Source: CALCKU01 sp964654665
GTDB taxonomy: Bacteria; Pseudomonadota; Alphaproteobacteria; Caulobacterales; Maricaulaceae
Assembly: GCA_964654665.1 (NCBI GenBank)
Contig: CAZZKV010000011.1
Location: 1 to 64,000, forward strand
Length of the DNA stretch: 64,000 nt
Direction: 5' to 3'
Below, piece after piece: positions 8,001 to 16,614 of this stretch (positions are counted from its first letter, which is position 1; each line of letters begins with the position of its first letter). A program made the position numbers and the translations under genes. Below the pieces are notes generated by a model that had not been told where the DNA came from, ran no database searches, and saw only the letters and a list, made by a program, of their open reading frames with translations.

Positions 8001-10145
8001 GTGTCTGATATTTTCAAAAAAATCACCAGTATTGAGCCGGATGATAAGGCTGTAACATCCTCACTGGGACTCAAGCCCGTAATGGATTTACCTAAAAAAG
8101 ATGTTCAACAGCCCAACCCTGAAAAAACACCCTCGCTTTTAAAGCAAGACACAACGGAAGTATCCGATGATGGTAAAGACCCACTTCCGACCTTTATAAC
8201 TGAAACCCCACATTATCATAAAGCGTCGCCCGAAACATCCTATCGCTGGATAGGGGTGACAGCCAGCCTTGCTATATTAATTTGGATCACAACCGCCGCA
8301 GCTATTGCCTATGGCTTTCTTGATCTTGGATTGACATGGCGAACCCTTAAAGCGGTGCAAATGGCCAGTATAGCCCTGTTAATCATGGGGCCTGCGCTGA
8401 TGATTTTTTTAACCGCTTACGCTTTCCACCAATTAGCAAAACTGACAGCACAAGCGGCAGAATTAGCGCGTGTTAGCGATGCTCTCTTACGTCCAGATGA
8501 AACGGCGACCGGCCGCGTAGCAGCCATGAACACTCTTATAAAAGACCAAATCAATCAGGTCGATGCCCGCATTGATATTGCCTTATCGCGCATGCAAAGC
8601 CTAGCGGATACATTACAAAACCAAGCCAGCCTGTTGTCTACATCTTCTCAAACCGCCGAAAAAAGTTCTGACCATATTGCCTCGACCTTATCTGAACAAC
8701 GGATTGCTTTGGAACTCATCGCGGGAACCTTTGACAGCCGTATGGATATATTGACAAAAACGCTAGGACATCATTCCGAGGAATTGAATAAATCAACACA
8801 AATTGCAGAACAAAAAATTCACGAGGCCCGTATTAGCGTAGAAGGAGCCGCGGCTAAAATTAACGCCGCTTCAGAAGTGGTCCGTAACAATTCCGTTGAA
8901 GCGGCACAATCGCTCGATAGCAGCCAGAACGAAATCGAAACCCTGTCCCAATCATTACTCAAACGATCACAAGAGCTCGATGCGATGTATAAAAATCATG
9001 CTGTCAATCTTTCAGCCATGATTGAAGACATGCAAGCCGAACAACAAAACCTCGGGAGCTCACTTGAAGAACGCTTGAATAAAATGCGCGATATGGCTCT
9101 CTCGGCTAAGGTCAGTGCCGAAAGTCTAATTCATGCCAGTGACGCGGGACGCGACACGGTCTCTGCCCTCTCCGATGCCGCGCGTCTATCGGATAATGCC
9201 GTCAAAGACCGATTTGCCGAAATGGAAGACCTTGTACGGTATTCTAATGAGAAAGCCGAAAAGATTAGCGACATTGCGGCGCGCCGTGTGCAAGATAGTC
9301 TGGCGCAAACCCGTAAAGAAATTACGCGTATAGAAACCGATATGGCCGCTCTGCAAAACAGGCTGGCCAGCCGAACAATCGAACCGCCAATTATACTGGA
9401 AGACAAACCGCAAAAGAATAATAAAAAACGCCGGAATTTACTAAGGCTAAAACCTATAGATGATAAAATATCACCCAAGCCCGCAGAGCCAGAACAACCA
9501 CAGTTAAATCCTGAAGTTCCAGAGTTAAGACTAACCCCGCAATCTGAGACCGAACGTAAATTCAATCAAGCACTCTCGCTTGATATTCAAGATGTGTCCT
9601 CTGAACACGACCTTGTCGCAACTGACCCTGATGCCGAGATAAAAGATTTTGTATTACCGGCATCTTCCATCATTCCAAAGGATGATATTATGCGCCGGGC
9701 AATTACGGACCCGCCGCAACCTGTAAAAGAAAAATCGCGCTGGCGTTGGCGCGACATGTTATCCGGGCTCGAACGCCCTGAAACCCCTAACCCGTTATCG
9801 CAACCAATGGATGACAACGGACTAATAGCCGCGCTTTCCGCGTTAGGCCTCGCGCCCAATGCAATTGTTGATGATGGATTAATCATCGAAGCTGTCAATG
9901 CCCGCTGTTCAAAAGGCGCCAGAGCTATGAGCCACGTTGTTACGCGCCGCCTTGACAAACCCGTCAGCCATCTCGCCAAGGCGGTAGAAAACGATAGTCA
10001 TTTAAAATCGAATATACATGCCTTTACTGCGCAATATGCCGTATCACTTGCGTCTATAGAGACTGATCGCAAGGCGCTTCGTATAAAGCTGGAAACCGAA
10101 ATTGGCCGCGCTTATATATTATGTGATGCCGCTTTGCATGGTTAA
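8001..10145 (+). CDS. Membrane-anchored coiled-coil protein (TipN-like topology)
   Basis: The 714-residue product starts with GTG. It has a charged cytoplasmic N-terminus of about 75 residues, two hydrophobic helices at about 82-105 and 115-140, and a long heptad-rich region from about 140 to 470 that begins TAQAAELARVSDALLRPDE. A Pro/Glu-rich linker follows to about residue 620, then a compact helical C-terminal region that opens GLIAALSALGLAPNAIVDDG. Two N-terminal membrane helices followed by a long coiled coil is the layout of the Caulobacter pole marker TipN; this is a similarity of architecture only. Chemoreceptor signalling hairpins and HAMP words are absent, so it is not a chemotaxis receptor. 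It converges on the lipid-transport operon with 14 bases between stops. Confidence 0.7.
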   Translation: MSDIFKKITSIEPDDKAVTSSLGLKPVMDLPKKDVQQPNPEKTPSLLKQDTTEVSDDGKDPLPTFITETPHYHKASPETSYRWIGVTASLAILIWITTAAAIAYGFLDLGLTWRTLKAVQMASIALLIMGPALMIFLTAYAFHQLAKLTAQAAELARVSDALLRPDETATGRVAAMNTLIKDQINQVDARIDIALSRMQSLADTLQNQASLLSTSSQTAEKSSDHIASTLSEQRIALELIAGTFDSRMDILTKTLGHHSEELNKSTQIAEQKIHEARISVEGAAAKINAASEVVRNNSVEAAQSLDSSQNEIETLSQSLLKRSQELDAMYKNHAVNLSAMIEDMQAEQQNLGSSLEERLNKMRDMALSAKVSAESLIHASDAGRDTVSALSDAARLSDNAVKDRFAEMEDLVRYSNEKAEKISDIAARRVQDSLAQTRKEITRIETDMAALQNRLASRTIEPPIILEDKPQKNNKKRRNLLRLKPIDDKISPKPAEPEQPQLNPEVPELRLTPQSETERKFNQALSLDIQDVSSEHDLVATDPDAEIKDFVLPASSIIPKDDIMRRAITDPPQPVKEKSRWRWRDMLSGLERPETPNPLSQPMDDNGLIAALSALGLAPNAIVDDGLIIEAVNARCSKGARAMSHVVTRRLDKPVSHLAKAVENDSHLKSNIHAFTAQYAVSLASIETDRKALRIKLETEIGRAYILCDAALHG

Positions 10146-10159
10146 TAGCGCTCTAAACT

Positions 10160-10768
10160 TTATGATTGTCCGTCATTTTCCAGCCAATCCGCAACACGGT
10201 TAAGCGCTGCCATATTGGCCTGGTCCATCGCACGTACAATAGAGGAAACAGACGCCGCATCAGCCCGTACAGTATTCTCTACTTCAAATGACCCTATTAA
10301 ATTGCGGTTAGACGCATTGCTGAACGTTACACTGTAAGACACAACAGCCTCTGGTGCCGCGTCGGGACCATTGTCAAAAACAGCTTCAAAATGATTGATC
10401 GTCAAATGTATGCGTGTGTCCGTTCGTGCGCCCGACACCGGCAAAACTCCAATCAAATTTTCGCGCTGAGCCATGACATCAATCAGAGATTTTTGCACCA
10501 TATTGGGTAAGGATTCAGCCCAGCGGGCCCCTGATGCCGCAGCAAGACGCAATGGGCCAGAGGTCACTATAATATCCTGACCATTATAGGCCTTTGAAGC
10601 CGTGGCCCGATCAATACGGATAATGCGTGCATTTGAGGCCGCTGGAACAATATTATCCACAGGCTGGAACCGATACATAACATCAGCCGGCTTAGGGTCG
10701 GGCAAAACAGATAAACACCCGCTTATAAGAACCGTCATACCGGTTAATAAAATAGTTGTTATTTTCAT
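10160..10768 (-). CDS. ABC-type transport auxiliary lipoprotein (MCE/Pqi system)
   Basis: The 202-residue product has a lipoprotein signal peptide with lipobox LISGC (Cys18). The mature part fits the ABC_trans_aux family: an early strand IIRIDRATASKAYNGQDIIVTS, then ARWAESLPNMVQKSLIDVM, and a late region of small residues. PqiC-type lipoproteins of this family sit in the outer membrane and work with MCE proteins. It is the last gene of the operon and overlaps the MlaD-type gene by 4 bases, which ties it to the lipid transporter. Confidence 0.87.
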   Translation of the reverse strand: MKITTILLTGMTVLISGCLSVLPDPKPADVMYRFQPVDNIVPAASNARIIRIDRATASKAYNGQDIIVTSGPLRLAAASGARWAESLPNMVQKSLIDVMAQRENLIGVLPVSGARTDTRIHLTINHFEAVFDNGPDAAPEAVVSYSVTFSNASNRNLIGSFEVENTVRADAASVSSIVRAMDQANMAALNRVADWLENDGQS

Positions 10769-11742
10769 TGTGGTAGCTCCACAGTTTGCCGGTCTTTACC
10801 GGCGACAAATTGTACGGGATTACGTTCTAATTCATCTGCGATCCGGCTCAAACTATCAACGACCCGGCGAATGCCGTCCAAGGTTTCTTCCACGTCGGTC
10901 AGGCCGGAATTAGACAAACGGTTAATGGCATCGCGTGCATCGGTAATCAATCCCTGCGATCCAATGGCCGCTCCATCTATTGACCCCAAGGCTTTGTCCA
11001 GAGCCTCCATTGATTCTTGGCTTCTGAGCAGAAGTTTACGAATATCATCTTTAACTAATACATCGAATTCCTCAGCCGCTATATCGACAGCCGCCGCCGC
11101 CGCTGTCACCCCTTCAGCCGCTTCGGCAAAGGTTTTTAAAACCGTTTCGATAAGGTCTGGATCAATACTGGTTTCTCGTAAATTATAGGTAATTTGATTA
11201 ATATTACGCAGAATTCCGTGAAAATCTTCGATAGCTTCAGGGCTAAAAGTCACATTAACCCGGCCCAAAGCCGCCTGTGCGCCCTCAATCAACGACCCTC
11301 CGCTATCAATAAAATTGTCAATCTGGCTCATCCGTCCGGGAATACGATAAGGGCCTCGCCCCGGTAATTCTTTAAGGAGTGGAAATTCTTCGCCGCCGGA
11401 AAATATTTGAATATATGACAACCCCGTTAAACCCAACGGCTCTAATTGTGCATAACTATTGGTATGCACAGGGGTTTCAGGTCCCACTTCAATATGGGCA
11501 ATCACGGCTGAACTATCTTTTGGGTCGAGGTTTAATTTGGTAACTTCTCCGACACGTAACCCGCTAAACCGCACTTCACTGCCTTGCGACAATCCTCGTA
11601 CAGGTCCATTAAACACAACTTCATATTCATCATATTGCTGATCAAATTGCGCATTGGAGAGCCACGCAATAAAACACAAAGCCCCTACAAACACGATAAG
11701 GACAAATGCGCCAATAAAAGCATAATGTGCTTTACTTTCCAT
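10765..11742 (-). CDS. MlaD-type MCE domain lipid-binding protein
   Basis: The 325-residue product has an N-terminal membrane anchor (residues 9-29) and a single MCE domain at about 38-115, with the words VVFNGPVRGLSQGSEVRFSG and GLTGLSYIQIFSG. A helical C-terminal tail of about 200 residues, rich in Asp, Glu, Ala and Ile, follows. MCE proteins form hexameric rings in the periplasm that pass phospholipids between membranes. It is encoded between the ATPase (11-base overlap) and the auxiliary lipoprotein (4-base overlap). The long helical tail suggests a tube-like extension rather than a short MlaD ring. Confidence 0.9.
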   Translation of the reverse strand: MESKAHYAFIGAFVLIVFVGALCFIAWLSNAQFDQQYDEYEVVFNGPVRGLSQGSEVRFSGLRVGEVTKLNLDPKDSSAVIAHIEVGPETPVHTNSYAQLEPLGLTGLSYIQIFSGGEEFPLLKELPGRGPYRIPGRMSQIDNFIDSGGSLIEGAQAALGRVNVTFSPEAIEDFHGILRNINQITYNLRETSIDPDLIETVLKTFAEAAEGVTAAAAAVDIAAEEFDVLVKDDIRKLLLRSQESMEALDKALGSIDGAAIGSQGLITDARDAINRLSNSGLTDVEETLDGIRRVVDSLSRIADELERNPVQFVAGKDRQTVELPQ

Positions 11743-12526
11743 GAACCTCGCCCTTCTGCATTCCAGCCCCTAGGGCCGCGCGGGCCCGCGGCCCGCCAAA
11801 ATATTCTTTCACCCAATGGTGATCATATGCCAATACATTAGGCAGGCTATCGGCTATGGCAATATGTTTATCCACTAGAACCGCGACACGGTCACAAATT
11901 GTGAACAAACTATCCAAATCATGTGTAATCATCATAACCGTTAACTGAAGCGCATCGCGCAAGCCTAAAATAAGCTCGTCAAAAGCCGATGCACCAATAG
12001 GATCCAACCCTGCCGTCGGTTCATCGAGAAATAACATTTCAGGATCCAACGCTAATGACCGCGCAAGACCAGCCCGTTTTTTCATCCCGCCTGATAAATC
12101 AGATGGAAATAATGTCGCCGCATTAGATGGCAAGCCAACCATATGAATTTTCATATCCGCTAGCTCCCGCATAAGAGACACTGGTAAATCCGTATGTTCT
12201 CTTAAAGGCACCATGATATTTTCGCGTACGGTCAAGGATGAAAATAAAGCGCCGCCTTGAAATAAAACACCCATTCGATTTGTTAATTCTCGCCGTTTTG
12301 CAAGTGAAATTGAATTTCTATCTTCCCCGAAATACCGCACAATACCGCCCTCGGGTTCTTTTAAACCCAACATTGTATTCAGCAGTACTGACTTACCCGA
12401 TCCCGACCCTCCGACCAATCCAACAATTTCTTGCGGTCGTAATTCAAAACTCAGTTTTTCATGAATAATATTGGAACCAAATTGGGTTAAAATCCCGTCC
12501 GCCTCAATTGGGTTTTTTATATCCAT
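11732..12526 (-). CDS. MlaF-type ABC transporter ATP-binding protein
   Basis: The 264-residue product is a complete nucleotide-binding domain: Walker A GGSGSGKS, Q-loop region MGVLFQGGALF, signature LSGGMKKRAGLARSLAL, Walker B LFLDEPTAGLD and the switch histidine in MMITHD. The LFQGGALFSSLTV and LSGGMKKR words are typical of MlaF/Mkl ATPases, which drive phospholipid transport with MlaE. Its start codon shares one base with the stop of the MlaE-type gene (TGATG), which suggests coupled translation. Confidence 0.93.
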   Translation of the reverse strand: MDIKNPIEADGILTQFGSNIIHEKLSFELRPQEIVGLVGGSGSGKSVLLNTMLGLKEPEGGIVRYFGEDRNSISLAKRRELTNRMGVLFQGGALFSSLTVRENIMVPLREHTDLPVSLMRELADMKIHMVGLPSNAATLFPSDLSGGMKKRAGLARSLALDPEMLFLDEPTAGLDPIGASAFDELILGLRDALQLTVMMITHDLDSLFTICDRVAVLVDKHIAIADSLPNVLAYDHHWVKEYFGGPRARAALGAGMQKGEVHGK

Positions 12527-13689
12527 CAGACGCCCATTTCCAAAAATAAAATAGCAAAAATAGCATCCATAACGATAACAGAAAAGATTGCCTGTACCAC
12601 ACTGGCTGTCGTTCGTCCGCCAAGGCTATCCACACTGCCCGTTACCGCCAGACCCTGACGGCAACCAATGATCGCGATAATCATTCCAAAAAAGGGCGCT
12701 TTGACAAGGCCAACCCAAAAGTTGTTGATTTCCACGGCTTCTTTCAAGCGCGAAAAAAACAAAATAGGCGAGAGATCAGACGGCCCTAACCAAGCCACCA
12801 ACATCCCGCCAAATATACCCGAAAGCATCGCTAAAAATGTTAATATGGGTGCCGACACAACACAAGCAATTGCGCGCGGGGCCACCAAAGTTTCATAAGT
12901 ATCAAGTCCAATGACAGTCATCGCATCAACTTCTTGGCGCATTTTCTGCGCCCCGATTTGCGCGGTAAAGGCTGAAGCAGAGCGCCCCGCCAACATAATT
13001 GCTGTGATCAAAACAGCAAATTCACGCAAAACAGCAAATCCAACCAAATCAACCATAAAAACCTGGGCCCCGAAAGCCGCCAGCAGATTTTCTCCCATAA
13101 AAGCGATCACAGCCCCAATGAAAAAACTTAATAACAGAATGATTGGCGTCGCATCGAGCCCGACATTCTCAATTTGCGAAACTACCGATTTCCAGCGAAT
13201 GGTCATGGGCCGCAAAAGCTGTTTTCCCAATATAACCACCAAATGGCCTAAAAAGACTAATGTCTGATATAATTCGTCAAGCGCCCGCATTGTGGCCTGC
13301 CCCACACGCGTCAATGTATCATACCACGGCCGGGTCGCGGGGGGCGGGCGCCCTAAAACCGCATCAGCCGCCGCCTCAATCAATATGCGCTTGGCTGGAC
13401 TACTTTGTAAAATTTTCCAATCGGGACGCAGCGCCCCTTCGCCGCGTATGGCACTGGCAAAAACATAAGCGCCGGCCGTATCAAGTTTCGTAACATCGCA
13501 CAGATCATAACTCACTTGATTATAGCTATGTTCGGCCAACTCGTCTTGCAACTGATACGCTATATCGCGAATCGTATGGAGCGTCCATTCACCGGAAGCA
13601 TAAAGCACAAGATTACTGCCCGTTTGCGAAATTGCATATTCGGGAATTGATTTGCCAGCTGTCATAGTTACAGGATGATCCATAGCCAT
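12526..13689 (-). CDS. MlaE-type permease fused to an N-terminal STAS (MlaB-like) domain
   Basis: The 387-residue product combines two parts. Residues about 20-115 look like a STAS domain (SYDLCDVTKLDTAGAYVFA), the fold of MlaB. Residues about 140-387 are an MlaE permease with the conserved VGFAVLREFAVLITAIMLAGRSASAFTA-type core (shown here in part) and several membrane helices. In E. coli MlaB is a separate small protein that binds MlaF; here it is joined to the permease. This is the first gene of a four-gene operon, with 42 bases to the divergent epimerase gene. No MlaC or MlaA gene is present nearby. Confidence 0.9.
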   Translation of the reverse strand: MAMDHPVTMTAGKSIPEYAISQTGSNLVLYASGEWTLHTIRDIAYQLQDELAEHSYNQVSYDLCDVTKLDTAGAYVFASAIRGEGALRPDWKILQSSPAKRILIEAAADAVLGRPPPATRPWYDTLTRVGQATMRALDELYQTLVFLGHLVVILGKQLLRPMTIRWKSVVSQIENVGLDATPIILLLSFFIGAVIAFMGENLLAAFGAQVFMVDLVGFAVLREFAVLITAIMLAGRSASAFTAQIGAQKMRQEVDAMTVIGLDTYETLVAPRAIACVVSAPILTFLAMLSGIFGGMLVAWLGPSDLSPILFFSRLKEAVEINNFWVGLVKAPFFGMIIAIIGCRQGLAVTGSVDSLGGRTTASVVQAIFSVIVMDAIFAILFLEMGV

Positions 13690-13731
13690 AGAAGTATAGA
13701 GGGTACGCGCGACGTCAAGTAAAGGAATAAT

Positions 13732-14709
13732 ATGCGGCAGTTAAAAATACAAATACGCCACTGGCCTGTTGCGGGAACCTTCCGCATTGCTCGTAACGCG
13801 CTAACAGCAATCCCCGTGGTTACAGTCACCCTGTCCGATGGACACCATCAAGGCCAAGCCGAATGCCGTCCCTATGGTCGCTATGATGAAAATTGCGAAA
13901 GCGTCTGTGCGCAAATCCAATCCGTACAAAATGCAATAGAAACCGGTATGGACCGCACCGCCTTGCAATCCGCCTTACCGGCGGGCGCGGCGCGCAATGC
14001 GCTCGATTGTGCATTATGGGATTTACAGGCCAAACAAAGCAAAACAGCTATTTGGCAGAATTTAAAGATTACCAAACCCGGCCCGCGCATTACGGCCTTT
14101 ACGCTATCGCTCGACACACCTAAAGCTATGGCCAAAGCCGCCAGTCAAGCCATAGATTATCCGCTGCTTAAAATAAAAATCGGAAGTAAAAACAGTCTGG
14201 AATGCGTTCTGGCCATCATAAAGGCGCGCCCCGATGCCACGCTGATCATTGATGCCAATGAAGCGCTTAACTCCGCTGCACTGCCAATGTTTTTAAAGGC
14301 TATTCCGGTTAAGAATATCGCGCTTATTGAACAACCCTTGCCGGCTGGTCATAGCACCCCTTTGCCCGAAACGGGTCATATCCTCTGTGCGGATGAAAGT
14401 TTGCATACATCAACCGATCTGCCGCACCTGTGGCAACAAGGATATCGCGCCGTCAATGTAAAACTGGATAAAACAGGCGGGATAACACAAGCTCACGACA
14501 CTATGATACGTGCCCGCACTATGGGATTTAAAGTCATGGCCGGCTGTATGGTAGGGTCATCATTGGCCATGGCACCTATGGTTATTTTAGAAAGTTTGGC
14601 CGATTTCATAGATCTTGATGGCCCCTTGTTGTTGGAGCGCGATATCGACAATGGTTTATCATATAAAGGAGCCATGGTTTATCCGCCAACTTCCGCATTA
14701 TTTGGGTAA
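13732..14709 (+). CDS. dgcA: Dipeptide epimerase / N-acyl amino acid racemase (enolase superfamily)
   Basis: The 325-residue protein has the enolase-superfamily layout: an N-terminal capping domain and a barrel with LLKIKIGS (catalytic Lys pair near residue 145), metal ligands in IIDANEA, IEQPLP and CADES, and the second catalytic Lys in VNVKLDKTGG. This matches the L-Ala-D/L-Glu epimerase group and its alphaproteobacterial branch called DgcA. Such enzymes convert the murein-derived dipeptide L-Ala-D-Glu for recycling. The 3' end overlaps the convergent anmK gene by 12 bases, which brings two peptidoglycan-recycling genes together. The exact substrate (dipeptide or N-acetyl-Glu) cannot be read from sequence. 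Confidence 0.83.
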   Translation: MRQLKIQIRHWPVAGTFRIARNALTAIPVVTVTLSDGHHQGQAECRPYGRYDENCESVCAQIQSVQNAIETGMDRTALQSALPAGAARNALDCALWDLQAKQSKTAIWQNLKITKPGPRITAFTLSLDTPKAMAKAASQAIDYPLLKIKIGSKNSLECVLAIIKARPDATLIIDANEALNSAALPMFLKAIPVKNIALIEQPLPAGHSTPLPETGHILCADESLHTSTDLPHLWQQGYRAVNVKLDKTGGITQAHDTMIRARTMGFKVMAGCMVGSSLAMAPMVILESLADFIDLDGPLLLERDIDNGLSYKGAMVYPPTSALFG

Positions 14710-15834
14710 TTTATGGGGCATGGCCAAACGCCCCCCTGTCATCGGAACGGGCACAGCTGTTGTCAGTGGATAGGATAAGGGCAATCCTAATTTTGACCGC
14801 ACTGCCAGATAAGCAAAGGCTTGTGCTTCGATCCCGTCGCTATCCCAGCCAAGCTCTTCGGCCGTTTTGATATGTCCCGCTATATGCTCGTTCAACATCA
14901 GTAATATTGCCCGGTTATACCGTCCACCACCGCAAACAACCACCGAATCGGGAACGGCCGGCATATGCCGTAACGTTTCGGCAACTGACAGGGCCGTAAA
15001 TGCGGCCAAACTTGCAGCTCCGTCCTGAGGGGTGAGCCCGTCCATATCGGGCAAAACATCGAAATCATAGCGGTCGGCCGAACGCGGGACCGCGCGTTTA
15101 AAAAATGGCCGGTCCAGCCATGTCTTTACACGGGCGAAGTCCGGAGTTCCTGCCATAGCGCGTGTTCCGTCCAGATCAAAAGACCCCAAACCACAATGTT
15201 CCATCCAGCTATCAAGCGGTCCGTTGCCCGGACCGGTATCTGATGCTATAATCGTCCTGTTCGGCATAATCAGGGTAACATTACCCACGCCGCCAAGATT
15301 GAGCACAGCCGCAGGAAGCGTAATATCTGACGCAGCGGCAAGGGCTTGATGATAGGCTGGAGCCAGCGGCGCACCTTGACCGCCAGCGGCCACATCGGCG
15401 CTGCGAAAATCATAATAGACAGGCATGCCAAGCGCATTGGCTAGCGCTTGACCATCGCCTAATTGTAAAGTTCGTCCGGCCTTATCTGTCGCCGGATGAT
15501 GCAAAACCGTTTGTCCATGGAACCCGATCATCGCCACATCCGATGCCCAATCCGGATAAGCCGCATATATGGCTTGCACTGCGGCAATATGAGCGGTGTG
15601 AATTACCGCTTCAGCGGCCGCAAAACTATTGGGCTGCGGCCCGTTAAATTGCCAGCGAAGGGCCGCTTGGGTTGCGTCTTGTAAAAGTGTTCGGTCTGCG
15701 CGGGAGTAATCCAAGCACAGACTTGGTCCCAGCCGTAAGATTTGCGACCCATCCGTTTCCAAAAAAGCCGCGTCAACTCCGTCCAATGACGTGCCAGACA
15801 TAAGACCTAAAGCTATATAGGATGTATTTTTCAT
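14698..15834 (-). CDS. anmK: Anhydro-N-acetylmuramic acid kinase
   Basis: The 378-residue product begins MKNTSYIALGLMSGTSLDGVD, the diagnostic N-terminus of AnmK. Further family words are GFHGQTVLHHP, LGDGQALA, VLNLGGVGNVTLI, DTGPGNGPLDSW and a late VVVCGGGRYN. The enzyme phosphorylates and opens 1,6-anhydroMurNAc to MurNAc-6-P in cell-wall recycling. An upstream in-frame ATG at 15867 would add 11 residues lying inside the rsmE frame; the start at 15834 overlaps the rsmE stop as ATGA and is preferred. The gene is thus translationally coupled to rsmE. Confidence 0.93.
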   Translation of the reverse strand: MKNTSYIALGLMSGTSLDGVDAAFLETDGSQILRLGPSLCLDYSRADRTLLQDATQAALRWQFNGPQPNSFAAAEAVIHTAHIAAVQAIYAAYPDWASDVAMIGFHGQTVLHHPATDKAGRTLQLGDGQALANALGMPVYYDFRSADVAAGGQGAPLAPAYHQALAAASDITLPAAVLNLGGVGNVTLIMPNRTIIASDTGPGNGPLDSWMEHCGLGSFDLDGTRAMAGTPDFARVKTWLDRPFFKRAVPRSADRYDFDVLPDMDGLTPQDGAASLAAFTALSVAETLRHMPAVPDSVVVCGGGRYNRAILLMLNEHIAGHIKTAEELGWDSDGIEAQAFAYLAVRSKLGLPLSYPLTTAVPVPMTGGRLAMPHKLPK

Positions 15835-16571
15835 TCCGTCTGCCAGTCGCCTTGCACCGCTTGCCACATCGTCAATAAAGACAAGGCCGCCGTATCAGCT
15901 CGCAAAATACGCGGCCCTAAAGATACGGATGTAATGAAGCTTTGTTCTCGTAAAACCGATCGCTCCTTTGGAGTAAAGCCGCCAGCAGGCCCAATCAAAA
16001 TTGCAGCAGGCCCGTTAATGCCCTGAAGCGCCCTAAGAGCTGGCAGCGCGCCCCCAGCCTCGTCAGCAAATATAAGTTTACGGTCAATCGACCAATCCGC
16101 AATCAGTGCCATAAGCGGCAAACCCTCGGAAATAACCGGTATATCAAGACGTTCAGTTTGCTGGGCAGCTTCAATTATTTGCAAGCGCGCTTTAGTCAAA
16201 TTTAATTTCGGAAATTGCGTGCGCGCTGTGATAACCGGCTGTATATGACGCACGCCAAGCTCTACCGCTTTTTCAATTATAAAGGTTGTGCGATGTTTGC
16301 GAACAGGCGCGAAACATAAGGTAATATCCGGTACATTGTAAGGAGCCCGTAAGGGTTCCATAATATCTACCACCGCGATGTGACGCGAAATATCCTTAAT
16401 TCGGGCGCGCCATTCTCCATCAGTTTCATTAAACATGCGAATGTCATCGCCAATAGATTTTCGCAACACTGTCGCCAAATAATGCGCTTGGTCTCTGGGC
16501 ATAATCAGCTCGGCCCCTGAAATCAGTTTTTCATCCCAATAAAGCCGGGGTAATGTATAATTCGGACGCAT
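15831..16571 (-). CDS. rsmE: 16S rRNA (uracil(1498)-N(3))-methyltransferase RsmE
   Basis: The 246-residue product shows an N-terminal PUA-like region (MRPNYTLPRLYWDEKL, then DQAHYLATVLRKSIGDDI) and a C-terminal SPOUT domain with the trefoil-knot words ILIGPAGGFTPKE and SLGPRILRADTAALSLL, which bind SAM. It methylates U1498 of 16S rRNA. The frame is open to an ATG at 16607, but the family N-terminus begins at the ATG at 16571. The gene is divergent from ubiA with 43 bases between the chosen starts. Confidence 0.92.
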   Translation of the reverse strand: MRPNYTLPRLYWDEKLISGAELIMPRDQAHYLATVLRKSIGDDIRMFNETDGEWRARIKDISRHIAVVDIMEPLRAPYNVPDITLCFAPVRKHRTTFIIEKAVELGVRHIQPVITARTQFPKLNLTKARLQIIEAAQQTERLDIPVISEGLPLMALIADWSIDRKLIFADEAGGALPALRALQGINGPAAILIGPAGGFTPKERSVLREQSFITSVSLGPRILRADTAALSLLTMWQAVQGDWQTE

Positions 16572-16614
16572 GGGGATTGCTATAGCCGAGTCGGAACGGC
16601 TAATCATCCTTTAT

